Source: Pseudomonas costantinii (GTDB lineage: Bacteria; Pseudomonadota; Gammaproteobacteria; Pseudomonadales; Pseudomonadaceae). Taken from it: 64,000 bases of DNA. A program made the position numbers and the translations under genes. Of the stretch, positions 1-8,224 are shown piece by piece. Within the stretch, counting starts at the first letter, position 1, and every line of letters begins with the position of its first letter. Location: positions 159,724-223,723 of the forward strand of contig NZ_MDDR01000066.1 in the NCBI RefSeq assembly GCF_001870435.1, read 5' to 3'. The notes beneath the pieces were generated by a model. That model was not told the origin of the DNA, ran no database searches, and saw only the letters and a program-made list of their open reading frames with translations.

Positions 1-840
1 GTAGCCCTCTGCAAGCTCAACCAGCCCGGCCGAATTGACCCGCCGCTCCGTTGGGGCGTACGCCCATACATTAGCGAAGACTGAACACACACTAGTGACG
101 TGTTCCAAACAACGAGTAATAACCTCGGCTGATGGGCTGCCAGTGCTGGCGGTGAGAACTAGGTCAATTGAATTACCACTGCGCCGCTTTGGCAGTACCA
201 ACACATCAGCCACGCCATCCACCTCTTTAGCCCAACGCTTGAAGTCGGCCAGATTGCCTCCGGCTGGTGGTGATTGGATGACATCAAGCAATCGGGCGAG
301 CAACGATTCCGGGCTCTCCTGATCTTCTCCGCCGGTGGTTGCACCGACAAAGCTAGCGTTAGCGTCCATGCCAAGCGGTGGGCTGGTGAGGACCAAGTCG
401 CCTGTCAGCCCATCGAGCGAAGAACCAACGGTGTGAGCCTTTACCTGGACAGTAGTGGTCCCGTCGGTGCCAAGTTTCGCGCTAGCTAGACTGTCGAACT
501 GCTCTCCAGTCACACGGTGCGTCAATGTCGAACCTTGCAGCAGTTCAACCGACGCAGTGCCCTTTAGGCCAACTAAACCTGTAGCCGCAACAGGGGCCTT
601 GCGCTGAACACCACGAATACCAGCGGCGTGCACCAGTTCTTCTACGTCTGCGGTATCCGGAAAGACTTGCCGATAAAGCCAGGCCAGCTTCTGATAGAGG
701 CCTTCGATAGCGGCAGCAATGGCCGCAGACCGGATGTAGTGGTCGCTGTCGGTGCCGATGTCGGCTTCATCGTTGAGCGCTTTTATGTCCCGCAGAATGG
801 CTGCCAGGATGGTCTCAAGATTGGGAGCGGAAAAGGCCAT
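1..840 (-). CDS. Baseplate J-like protein (Mu gp47 family), 3' part cut by window edge
   Basis: An open frame runs from an ATG at 840 through base 1 without a stop (at least 280 residues). The protein starts MAFSAPNLETILAAILRDI and contains the segment GGEDQESPESLLARLLDVIQ, typical of baseplate J / Mu gp47 wedge proteins that link hub and sheath. It begins one base after the gp46 stop (842-844) and follows it in the same order as in Mu. Function as a contractile-tail baseplate component is by family; the C-terminus is not visible. Confidence 0.88.
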   Translation of the reverse strand, partial: MAFSAPNLETILAAILRDIKALNDEADIGTDSDHYIRSAAIAAAIEGLYQKLAWLYRQVFPDTADVEELVHAAGIRGVQRKAPVAATGLVGLKGTASVELLQGSTLTHRVTGEQFDSLASAKLGTDGTTTVQVKAHTVGSSLDGLTGDLVLTSPPLGMDANASFVGATTGGEDQESPESLLARLLDVIQSPPAGGNLADFKRWAKEVDGVADVLVLPKRRSGNSIDLVLTASTGSPSAEVITRCLEHVTSVCSVFANVWAYAPTERRVNSAGLVELAEGY

Positions 841-841
841 G

Positions 842-1192
842 TCAAATCACCCTTACAGGTTGGCGAAACACCTGCGGATTGCCGGTGGCGTCGATGATGT
901 CGATTTGCAGCGTGAGCCAGCCGTTGTGGGGCTGAGTGACTGATACGGTGATTGTCTTGGCGCGAAGATCCTTTAGCAGCGGCTTGAGGGCGTCCTCAGC
1001 GTATTGCTTGGCAAGGCGACCGACACGGGGGCGGTCTTTCTCGCGGCGAAGTTCGTGCAGGCGGGAGCCCAAAGTGGGATCTTTCCACCAGGTTCCGAGG
1101 GGAGTCATGAGGCGGATGTAAACGGCGTTTGCCAGCGTACTAATACGCTGGCCCGTCAAGTCGCCTGTAGTTGGGTTTATGCCTGCGTCCAT
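842..1192 (-). CDS. Baseplate protein, Mu gp46 family
   Basis: A 116-residue protein starting MDAGINPTTGDLTGQRI, with the WWKDPTLGSRLHEL segment seen in Mu gp46-type baseplate proteins. Members of this family resemble gp25-type wedge proteins. It lies directly before the gp47-like gene, as in Mu, but is separated from the gp45-like gene by the inserted cargo gene at 1273-1986. It probably helps assemble the baseplate wedge. Confidence 0.8.
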   Translation of the reverse strand: MDAGINPTTGDLTGQRISTLANAVYIRLMTPLGTWWKDPTLGSRLHELRREKDRPRVGRLAKQYAEDALKPLLKDLRAKTITVSVTQPHNGWLTLQIDIIDATGNPQVFRQPVRVI

Positions 1193-1272
1193 AGTGATGC
1201 ATGGTGCAGGCTCATGAGGCGAGACTGTATTTCAGGGGGGTTTAAGGTTTGACCAATTACCGCATTACCCAA

Positions 1273-1986
1273 TTACATTTTTGGGCTAATGATGAGCGTT
1301 TGATAAAAATCTTTCTTATCGCAGCAGTGAGCAATATCAGATAGGTCGCCCACTTTTAGGGTTCTTGCGTCATCACCCGAAGTTCCGTTGTATACGTAAA
1401 CCCTATATTCCTTCTGGTGGCTAAAACCGTTTGTCTTTCGCATGACAGCCTCATCCCCTTCAAAGGTGCCATTGAAAGTGTCGGGGTCAAAATACTCCAC
1501 CAGACCACGGCCCACCTGGTTACCTAACTGAGATTCTGCCGTAAGAGCCTGATCTATACGCTCGACAAGATCTTTTGCTGGGACAATTACGCAGTATTCA
1601 CCTAGATCGCCCTTCTCAACGTCCAACATCATGTACGATCTTAGATCCTCAAATGTTTCAAAGCTTAAGTCGTCGTCGCCGTAAATCGCTGACATGCAGT
1701 AGACATGGTAATCATTGTGGCGATTGAGCCCAATTCTGATTGGACCTGCAAAATCCTTTATTACGTGCTCCTCTCCAGTATCATTATTTTTTAAAGTTAA
1801 TGTGACACCTTCGGGCTGATGCCACGATGACGTCCCTTCATGCGCATCGCCGATATTGCAGACGCCGTGCTCTTCATAAGCCTTGAAGAATTTCAACCGA
1901 TTCATATAAAAATTGCCACGCAAGAAAGCGTCACGATGGATTTCTTTTTTAAAAAAGCGAACTAAAGCAATGATTTTTTTCGACAT
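1273..1986 (-). CDS. Unknown cargo protein (moron) inserted among baseplate genes
   Basis: A 237-residue protein with no family I can name with certainty. It has no signal peptide or membrane segment. The N-terminus contains a pattern of the form FLRGNFYMNRLKFFKAYEE followed by an IGD-HEG motif, and later VYCMSAIYGDDD. The general plan (short 'region displayed' motif, then a 'CMSA' strand) recalls DUF2971-like proteins; that is a weak inference. The DNA is visibly AT-richer than the flanking tail genes, and in Mu gp45 and gp46 are adjacent, so this is an acquired gene. AT-rich gaps of 65 and 80 bases flank it, so it may have its own promoter. A prophage-encoded exclusion or host-fitness role is possible but unproven. 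Confidence 0.7.
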   Translation of the reverse strand: MSKKIIALVRFFKKEIHRDAFLRGNFYMNRLKFFKAYEEHGVCNIGDAHEGTSSWHQPEGVTLTLKNNDTGEEHVIKDFAGPIRIGLNRHNDYHVYCMSAIYGDDDLSFETFEDLRSYMMLDVEKGDLGEYCVIVPAKDLVERIDQALTAESQLGNQVGRGLVEYFDPDTFNGTFEGDEAVMRKTNGFSHQKEYRVYVYNGTSGDDARTLKVGDLSDIAHCCDKKDFYQTLIISPKM

Positions 1987-2051
1987 GGGCAGCCTAAGGT
2001 TTTGAGGACAACATTCCAGATAATCGACGCAATTAAAGAAATATCAGAAAG

Positions 2052-2612
2052 TTACTGCTTTTGCGATGGCTTTGCGCCACCGCCATGATCATGCCCATTG
2101 TAGACATCCCTGTCGCCTTGCATCGACCGCGCATGGTCTTCAATCTCGCCATCAGCCTTGATACCGCGCTCGACATGCAGATCGCCGGACATCTCAACCA
2201 AAGGCGTCTCAAACCGCACCCTGTTCTTGACCTTAAACAGCAGCTCATCAGTCACGACCTCGATGACCCTGCCGCGCTTCATATGCACGTAGTCGCCCTC
2301 ATCGGTATAGAGCGAAACCTCACCGTCCTTTAGCTGGAGACGATAACGGCCATCCTCACTGGCAACCACGACGCAATGGTTGCTGCTACCACCCACGGGG
2401 ATAACCAGATAGTCGGCCCCGGCCAGAGGCGCCGAGCTGAATCCATAATGCTGGAACAGTTCAGCCGAAACGGACTCACCCGCCAAGCCTTGCATCTCGA
2501 CGCCAATCAACGGCCCATGGGAGTTGCTAACCGCAGTAGCGCGGAACGCCTGACGAACCTTGCTCATCACCCGCCACACCTGGTCGCGCACCAGTTGCGC
2601 CATCACACTCAT
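2052..2612 (-). CDS. Baseplate assembly protein V-like spike (Mu gp45 family)
   Basis: A 186-residue protein, starting at the ATG at 2612 because this overlaps the previous stop as TAATG and begins MSVMAQLVRDQVWRVMSKV, the normal family N-terminus. The C-terminal NGHDHGGG stretch is typical of gpV/gp45 spikes, where histidines bind metal at the needle tip. It would form the membrane-piercing tip of the contractile tail. A longer open frame upstream overlaps gp44 and is unlikely to be used. Confidence 0.87.
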   Translation of the reverse strand: MSVMAQLVRDQVWRVMSKVRQAFRATAVSNSHGPLIGVEMQGLAGESVSAELFQHYGFSSAPLAGADYLVIPVGGSSNHCVVVASEDGRYRLQLKDGEVSLYTDEGDYVHMKRGRVIEVVTDELLFKVKNRVRFETPLVEMSGDLHVERGIKADGEIEDHARSMQGDRDVYNGHDHGGGAKPSQKQ

Positions 2613-3739
2613 TAGAGCCCCTTGATCATCTGAATAAAGGCCGCGTCCGGGTTGGACTTGCCTTTGTGTTTCTTCAACTTGTTGCCGTCCAGCACCCACA
2701 TTTTGTCTTCACGCAAACGCAGCTCCGTAATAGCCCCTTCGCCACGGGCCAGGCGCAAGGTGCGAGACATCAAGAAGTAGGTGTCATTGAGCCCATGCGG
2801 CTCACTGCGAACGATGACACGCTGGCCTGGGGTCCAGACCTGCCCGTTATCGGCGCGATGCCCTTTGACCACGGCGCGGATCTCGAAACCCTCCAGACGA
2901 CTGTCGGCCAAAAGCTTACGGGCGCGGGTTGTTGCCATGTCCTGGTTCTCGCTGGAGCTATCGACTATCACCTTGGGGCGGAAGATCCCACGACGGGCCA
3001 AGGTCTCGTCCTGGACTTGTGAACGGAGATGAGAGCGCTTGGTATCCAGCCCATCATTAGCGTACTGCCCATGCTGGCCCAGAACCGTGATTTGGCTGTA
3101 TCGGTTGGCAATAGAGCGACGCACACTTAAACGCTCTACGTTATTGCCGACTCCATCCTCCCGCATCACCAGCACCCCCACCGGCTGCGTGGTGTAGTCC
3201 GGCCCGCCGATGATCAACCGGCCATCTGGTTCCACCCACGGCCAAAGGCCATTGGCCTCGGCGACCTGGAGCAATGCCTCCCAGGCTGTTTGCCCTGGCT
3301 CAATCTGAACACGTCGGCGGGTTTTAGCCTGGTCAGCGCGGATCTCGACTTTGTATGCACCTAACGGCTTAACCACCTGGTCAAGGATCTGTGCCAGAGA
3401 CGCCTCACGCATTGATACGAAAGGCGATGAACAATCCACCAGAGGCGCGGCCAGGTCTCGTCCATTGATACGCATGGAGATGCCCCGGCGGGAAATATCG
3501 TGTTCAAACTCGTCAATCTGGCCGGTGAGAACCCGGTCGCCATCCAGGGTCAGCGAGCAAGGTGCCCCCTCTTTGATTACGTCAGGCAAGCGGATAGCGT
3601 TCTTGGTGTGCAGCTCAAGTTCGAAAGCATCGGCCGGGGTCAGCAGGTCGGATTCAATCGACCAGCCGTCCCAGGTGTCGTGCGCAAGGCCTCCAATAGC
3701 GAGTCGAATAGACGGAACAGGATCATTCAGCGTAAGCAC
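2612..3739 (-). CDS. Baseplate hub protein (Mu gp44/P, gpD-like)
   Basis: A 375-residue protein that starts MLTLNDPVPSIRLAIGG, with a segment WPWVEPDGRLIIGGPDYTT typical of phage late control gpD / Mu gpP hub proteins. These trimerise around the spike and complete the baseplate hub. It overlaps the upstream gp43-like gene by 17 bases and the downstream spike gene by TAATG, which fits coupled translation. Confidence 0.87.
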   Translation of the reverse strand: MLTLNDPVPSIRLAIGGLAHDTWDGWSIESDLLTPADAFELELHTKNAIRLPDVIKEGAPCSLTLDGDRVLTGQIDEFEHDISRRGISMRINGRDLAAPLVDCSSPFVSMREASLAQILDQVVKPLGAYKVEIRADQAKTRRRVQIEPGQTAWEALLQVAEANGLWPWVEPDGRLIIGGPDYTTQPVGVLVMREDGVGNNVERLSVRRSIANRYSQITVLGQHGQYANDGLDTKRSHLRSQVQDETLARRGIFRPKVIVDSSSENQDMATTRARKLLADSRLEGFEIRAVVKGHRADNGQVWTPGQRVIVRSEPHGLNDTYFLMSRTLRLARGEGAITELRLREDKMWVLDGNKLKKHKGKSNPDAAFIQMIKGL

Positions 3740-5048
3740 GCAGCACCCTCCCGACAGGAATATTGTGCGGCGTTTTCAAGTCAGGATTGAGCCGGATCAA
3801 CTCGATAGCGCGCTCATGGTCGCCATACCAACGATGGGCCAATAGGCGCAGGCTGGCCGATGATTCAACCTCCCGCTCAATCATCGGCGGGCTCAACAGG
3901 ATGACTTGGCGAGCGCGTGCCTGGATCAGCGCGGCGGTGTTGCGTAGTGCTTCGATCACCGGCCGGGACGTTTCCACATCGAACAAGCGGCGATGCAACA
4001 AGATTGCACCCTGCACCAATGAGCGCACCAGGTTAACCAGCGCCTCCAATTCAACAGGGCTCAAGCTTGGATTTTTGCTTTCGTCCTCGATCACGATGGC
4101 AACCGCCTGGGCATGGGCGGCAGCCAGTTCAGTGATGACCAGGACGACCAAGGCAAAACCACTGGCCTCGACTGGATCGTCCGGCATGCGATCAGGCAAC
4201 AGACTGGCATCTGGTGCAACACCCTGACGGGCACTGATCAAGAACGCGTTGGCCGCACGCGCTGGGCCAGTGGTCAAGGTATCACCGCCCGGCATGGTTG
4301 CAGGGACACCAGAACGAGACAGCAGCGCAGCCGACGTGCTGGGAGTGCTGTCCTGGATGGAGCTGCGGATCTGCGTCGGCGTGCGGAACAGGTCGACCAG
4401 GGGATCGAATGCGGCCGAAGGATTCTTTGCCATGGAGATGACGCCAGACACTACGCCGAGAATCTGCGAGCGCAGTTGCTGCACCCGCAGGAAGATCCCA
4501 GGCAGGCCCAGGGCCTTTTCAATGAGACCCACCCAGCCGCCACCAATCCAAGATTGGATCTCACTCACCAGCGAGTCAATCCGGCCGAACAGGTCAAAGA
4601 CCGCGTCTTGCCAGCGATAGGCGTCTTCCTGCTCCAGGACGCCGATGTCGACGAACTCAAATTGCCGAGCAAAAAACGGCAGGTCGGGCGTGTCCTCTAC
4701 AAATACCAGGGTGACCTGGGCGGAGTCCGGATTGTCCGCGTCATGCTTCACATCGACGTTGTGCGAGACCACGCTCAGGCTGCCATAGATCGGGTGGATC
4801 AGTTCACCAGGGCCTCTCTGACCAAGCGCAGCCAACAGGTTCTGTAGTTCGATCTCGTAGTTAACGCCATAGACGATGATCTGCATCGGTAGCCGCCGAG
4901 CGCCCCGGCCAAGATCGACCACGCTGTCGCCGTCTTTAAAGGGCGTGCCATGCTCTGACAACGCCCGCTGCCATTGAAGGTTTTCGCTGACGACCTGGAT
5001 AGGGACGCCGCGAAAAGATGCGTCCAATAGGGTTTCTGCCCAGCTCAT
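3723..5048 (-). CDS. DNA circularisation/tail protein (Mu gp43/N family)
   Basis: A 441-residue protein starting MSWAETLLDASFRGVPIQVV, matching the N-terminal domain of the DNA circularisation (gpN) family; the SLDASYRGVPF-type opening is characteristic. In Mu, gene N is needed for tail assembly and the protein is also linked to protecting injected DNA ends. The end (HNIPVGRVLRAYAE) resembles the LysM-like or hub-contacting tails of related proteins. It overlaps the tape measure gene by ATGA. Confidence 0.83.
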   Translation of the reverse strand: MSWAETLLDASFRGVPIQVVSENLQWQRALSEHGTPFKDGDSVVDLGRGARRLPMQIIVYGVNYEIELQNLLAALGQRGPGELIHPIYGSLSVVSHNVDVKHDADNPDSAQVTLVFVEDTPDLPFFARQFEFVDIGVLEQEDAYRWQDAVFDLFGRIDSLVSEIQSWIGGGWVGLIEKALGLPGIFLRVQQLRSQILGVVSGVISMAKNPSAAFDPLVDLFRTPTQIRSSIQDSTPSTSAALLSRSGVPATMPGGDTLTTGPARAANAFLISARQGVAPDASLLPDRMPDDPVEASGFALVVLVITELAAAHAQAVAIVIEDESKNPSLSPVELEALVNLVRSLVQGAILLHRRLFDVETSRPVIEALRNTAALIQARARQVILLSPPMIEREVESSASLRLLAHRWYGDHERAIELIRLNPDLKTPHNIPVGRVLRAYAE

Positions 5049-7270
5049 CGGCCGCGCCTCATTTGAATGTCAGTTCGTCGCTCGACCTCGGCCTGGATCA
5101 TGTTGGAGTCCGTACGCAACTCAATGACGAGGGGCTGATCAAGCAGGCGTTGTAAGCGAGCTACGGCCGCTGGAGTGTCGGCGCCTGCGGAAACGGCACG
5201 GTTAGCGATACCTGCGGCCCACTGATTTGCTCCGTCGATAGGCAGCCCAGCAGCAGTCATACCGGTTTGTTGGTGCGCCAGTCGCTGGGCCTGGGACGAC
5301 AACCAGTCCGAACTCTGGCCTGGGCTCTGCCCGGCCAAATCTAGGCGGTTGCGGTAGAACGCAGTTTGATAGGTGCGTTCGCCATCATTCAAAAGCTTGC
5401 TACGCATGACCGCGTCTAAGCGACCGGCATCCGTGCCCGTAGTAGACGCGCCACTGATTTGGGTGGCCGTCGCCCCAAGAGCGATAGGGCCAAGCCAAGG
5501 AGTGATGAAGCCACCAGGTTTCCCCTTGCCCGCCGTGGAACTGTTGGGAAGATCGGGCATGCCGCCCGGCAGTACACCACCCGGCCAGTTGGTAACAAAC
5601 ACTGACGTAACACCCGTGGCTTCCTCCAAAACCTTGCCCACGGCGATGTTTTTCAGGGTCTCAGGCCCGCCCATGAACTTATTGAGCAAAGCACCTGCAC
5701 CCGATTTGGCACCCCGCCCGGCGTAGTAGCCGCCAATACCGAGCGCCGCACCGCCAGCTAGCATTTGCTCACCGGACAGGTTCAGATCGTCAAGCAAGTA
5801 GCTACCCATATCAGCAAATCCCTTGTTCAACGGGGTCGCCATACGGTCAATTGCCTGGCCGAGGGTTGCTTTCATCCTAGAGGCTGTCCCGCTGGCACTT
5901 TCAGTATTTTCTTTGAGGTCTCGGCCGATTACTGCGTCAGAGCCACCGATGTCCTTAGTCTGCTGACGCATGGTGTTCAGACGATCCCCAGACAACATGA
6001 TGCGCATACCACGCACGGTATCTTGGTCCATCCCCTTGAACACAACACCCATGAACTTGGCGCGCTGCTCATCGGTTTTCATCTTGGCGTATTTGCCTTT
6101 TAGATCGCCGAAAACGTCCTGCGGGTTCCGTGAGCTACCGTCCTTGTTAAAGAACGTCACACCACTGGTTTTGGTGACCTGGTCCCGATACTGCTTGGTA
6201 CTGAACACTCGCAACGTGGACTCGGCCAACGTGCCGAGGCGGTCTGGCTGCATCTCAACCGTGGAGAGGGTTTCCGTGAATGCCAACGCTTGCGCCATGG
6301 ACATGCCAGCGGCCGCAGCGGCGCCACCAATCTTGGGAAAGAGGTCGGCAAGGTTTTCCAGTTCAGCGTTACCGAGTCGTCCGGCCACCGTCATTTTTTG
6401 GAGCAGATCCAGTGCCGCACCTTCCTTGTTCAGGTCGATGTTGAACGCACTTGCACCCGCAACCACCGCCTTGCCCAACACTGCGGAGTCGGCCCCTGTG
6501 ACTGATGTCGACTGGCCGATAGCGTCGGCGGTTTTCTTCGCCGCGTCATACTTCACACCCGAGGCAATCAAGGTATTGAAGCCGCTGTCTACGTCTTCAC
6601 GATTGACGCCATAGGCCTTCGCGATCCGCCACCCCTCGTCACGCCACTCATCCTTTTGATCGGGTGTCATATCGGCGGTTTGTTTGGTGCGGATCAGTTG
6701 ACGGTCCAAGCGAGCGTTACCGGTCAAACCGGATACAACGCCGATACCGAGCCCCAGCCCGGCAAGCTGCCCTTGGGCGCTGCTACCCAGGCCCTTGATT
6801 CGGTCGAATTCCTGGCGGACACCGGTCGCAATAGTCTTAAGCACGCGAAGATTGCGGCCGCCGTTCTGTGCCAGGCGCCGGAACGCGGACTCAGTCCTTT
6901 CAACGCTTTGGCGCAGCGGCTGCACGCCCTGCCTGTCCGCGCTGGCAAGTTCGGTTTTGGCATCGCGGGCCGCTTTGCGAGCAGCGTTAGCCATCACCTT
7001 TAACTCTTCGGCAGTCTTGCTGACCACCAACCGAGTTTCGCCACCCGCTTTGGCAGTTTCCCGCATGGCACTGCGAATGGTCTTGTAGCTGCTGGCACCG
7101 GCCTGGCCGACCTTAGTGACTGCCGAGCTGGCTTTCCAGCTCTCATCAGCCAGGGACTTAGCGCCGTCCTTACCAGCCTTGCGAAGGTCGCCGGTAAGCT
7201 GGGCGATCTCACGTCGACTGTTGCCCGCATGGGCCTGAAAACGTAGTGCGACGCGCAGGTCGGAACTCAT
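5045..7270 (-). CDS. Tail tape measure protein (Mu gp42 family)
   Basis: A 741-residue protein, the longest in the prophage part, located right after the frameshifted tail chaperone gene as in nearly all tailed phages. The N-terminal ~150 residues are charged and helical (predicted coiled coil). A TP901-type core follows (around residues 200-480, with segments such as AVLGKAVVAGASAFNIDLNK). A glycine/alanine-rich hydrophobic stretch (LAGGAALGIGGYYAGRGA) lies in the middle and could interact with a membrane. The length sets tail length; this would be a fairly short tail, as in Mu. Confidence 0.9.
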   Translation of the reverse strand: MSSDLRVALRFQAHAGNSRREIAQLTGDLRKAGKDGAKSLADESWKASSAVTKVGQAGASSYKTIRSAMRETAKAGGETRLVVSKTAEELKVMANAARKAARDAKTELASADRQGVQPLRQSVERTESAFRRLAQNGGRNLRVLKTIATGVRQEFDRIKGLGSSAQGQLAGLGLGIGVVSGLTGNARLDRQLIRTKQTADMTPDQKDEWRDEGWRIAKAYGVNREDVDSGFNTLIASGVKYDAAKKTADAIGQSTSVTGADSAVLGKAVVAGASAFNIDLNKEGAALDLLQKMTVAGRLGNAELENLADLFPKIGGAAAAAGMSMAQALAFTETLSTVEMQPDRLGTLAESTLRVFSTKQYRDQVTKTSGVTFFNKDGSSRNPQDVFGDLKGKYAKMKTDEQRAKFMGVVFKGMDQDTVRGMRIMLSGDRLNTMRQQTKDIGGSDAVIGRDLKENTESASGTASRMKATLGQAIDRMATPLNKGFADMGSYLLDDLNLSGEQMLAGGAALGIGGYYAGRGAKSGAGALLNKFMGGPETLKNIAVGKVLEEATGVTSVFVTNWPGGVLPGGMPDLPNSSTAGKGKPGGFITPWLGPIALGATATQISGASTTGTDAGRLDAVMRSKLLNDGERTYQTAFYRNRLDLAGQSPGQSSDWLSSQAQRLAHQQTGMTAAGLPIDGANQWAAGIANRAVSAGADTPAAVARLQRLLDQPLVIELRTDSNMIQAEVERRTDIQMRRGR

Positions 7271-7325
7271 GGGGTACTCCCGAAAGGCTTAGAGGTGCAA
7301 GAAAGGCCCATAAATGAGCCTCGCG

Positions 7326-7834
7326 TTACTTGGGTTTTGGGAGAGGCGTCCGCTTACGCTTTGCGACATAGCGCGTGTTAGTGGTCTTGCCGACAATGAG
7401 GTCGATACGTGCGTCGATCTCAGGCTTAGTCATCCGCCTGATTTCCTCTAGGCGGTAACCGCGCTGGACAAGTCCGTGCTCGATTCGCCGCCAGTCGACA
7501 AGGCCGCGTTCTGCGGCGCGAGCTTTTTTTCCAGTTCCTCATCGGCGTCCGCGATGACGCCAAGGTCACTCTCCGTGAGGGATGCCCGCAGAAGGTCTGT
7601 CGTCAGCGCCTCTTCCGGAATGTCTCCAAGAGAGAGCAACTGGCGGCGGTAGACCTCAACCGTAACCAGTTGAAGCGGACCGTTCGGATGTTCTTCCTGA
7701 GCAGATATAAGGTCACCAGTCACAGGAACGCGCAGGGTGAATGTCTTGTGGAATACTCCGGCGTAATAAACCCCCACATTCAACTCACGCGTGATGGTCA
7801 GGCCTTTCCATTGCTTTAGCTGTTGTTCGGTCAT
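7326..7834 (-). CDS. Tail assembly chaperone, -1 frameshift fusion product
   Basis: Ribosomes slipping at the A AAA AAG heptamer (7523-7529) would leave the 128-codon frame after codon 104. They would continue for 65 codons, ending at the TAA at 7326-7328, to give a 169-residue protein. The extension has no stop and includes the motif DWRRIEHGLVQRGYRLEEI followed by MTKPEID, a typical tail-chaperone 'T' region. This mirrors lambda G/GT and the Mu gp41 region. The extension lacks a start of its own and would be missed by simple gene finding. Confidence 0.85.
7448..7834 (-). CDS. Tail assembly chaperone, unshifted product (Mu gp41 family)
   Basis: A 128-residue protein starting MTEQQLKQWKGLTITRE. 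It sits between the tail tube gene and the tape measure gene, the conserved place for tail chaperones that coat the tape measure protein during tail assembly and are absent from the virion. The last ~24 codons after the slippery site are low in complexity (serine/threonine-rich) and probably only terminate the short form. Both forms would be made in a fixed ratio. Confidence 0.85.
   Translation of the reverse strand: MTEQQLKQWKGLTITRELNVGVYYAGVFHKTFTLRVPVTGDLISAQEEHPNGPLQLVTVEVYRRQLLSLGDIPEEALTTDLLRASLTESDLGVIADADEELEKKLAPQNAALSTGGESSTDLSSAVTA
7503..7529 (-). promoter_or_regulatory. Programmed -1 ribosomal frameshift site with downstream stem-loop
   Basis: On the minus strand the codons CTG GAA AAA AAG place the heptamer A AAA AAG (7529 down to 7523) in the exact X XXY YYZ phase required for tandem slippage. 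Five bases later GCCGC and GCGGC (7513-7517 and 7503-7507) can pair around a five-base loop. The stem is short but at the right distance to stimulate slippage. Confidence 0.82.
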
Positions 7835-7839
7835 TGCCC

Positions 7840-8211
7840 TTACTCCGTGTAGTAATTCAAGGCGGCAATGGTCAGATCGCGGGTTGCCTCACCCTCCACC
7901 TGGTATTTGCTGCCCATCTCCATCAACGAGCAGCCGGTCCAAGTCTGACGTTTGCTGCCGCCGTCCTGTGGATAGATGGTGAGCTTGGCGTCCAGCAAGG
8001 CGCGCCAATCTGGCTCGCCGGATTTCGGAATAGGCACGGAAATTTTCAGGTCGTGCTCTTCAATACCCTTTGTGGTTCCGGTAGGCCGACCAGTGCGGTT
8101 CATCGTCTTGACGATTTTGCGACCGGTCTTGAGGCTCGGCTCTACGCTCGTGACCTCGTAGTCGGTGCCGTTGATCTCAAGGACGATCTGCCCTACGTAG
8201 TTATCAGACAT
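7840..8211 (-). CDS. Tail tube protein (Mu gpM family)
   Basis: A 123-residue protein starting MSDNYVGQIVLEINGTDYEV, matching Mu-type tail tube proteins. They polymerise inside the sheath to form the channel for DNA. It lies 13 bases after the sheath gene and 5 bases before the chaperone gene, the canonical sheath-tube-chaperone order of contractile tails. Confidence 0.88.
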   Translation of the reverse strand: MSDNYVGQIVLEINGTDYEVTSVEPSLKTGRKIVKTMNRTGRPTGTTKGIEEHDLKISVPIPKSGEPDWRALLDAKLTIYPQDGGSKRQTWTGCSLMEMGSKYQVEGEATRDLTIAALNYYTE

Positions 8212-8224
8212 TTTGAATCACCTC

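Noticed and set aside
1273..1986. Reading the cargo gene as a tail fibre or baseplate part
   Set aside because: Length, base composition and sequence (no beta-helix or fibre repeats) differ from the neighbours, and the standard gp44-gp47 set is complete without it.
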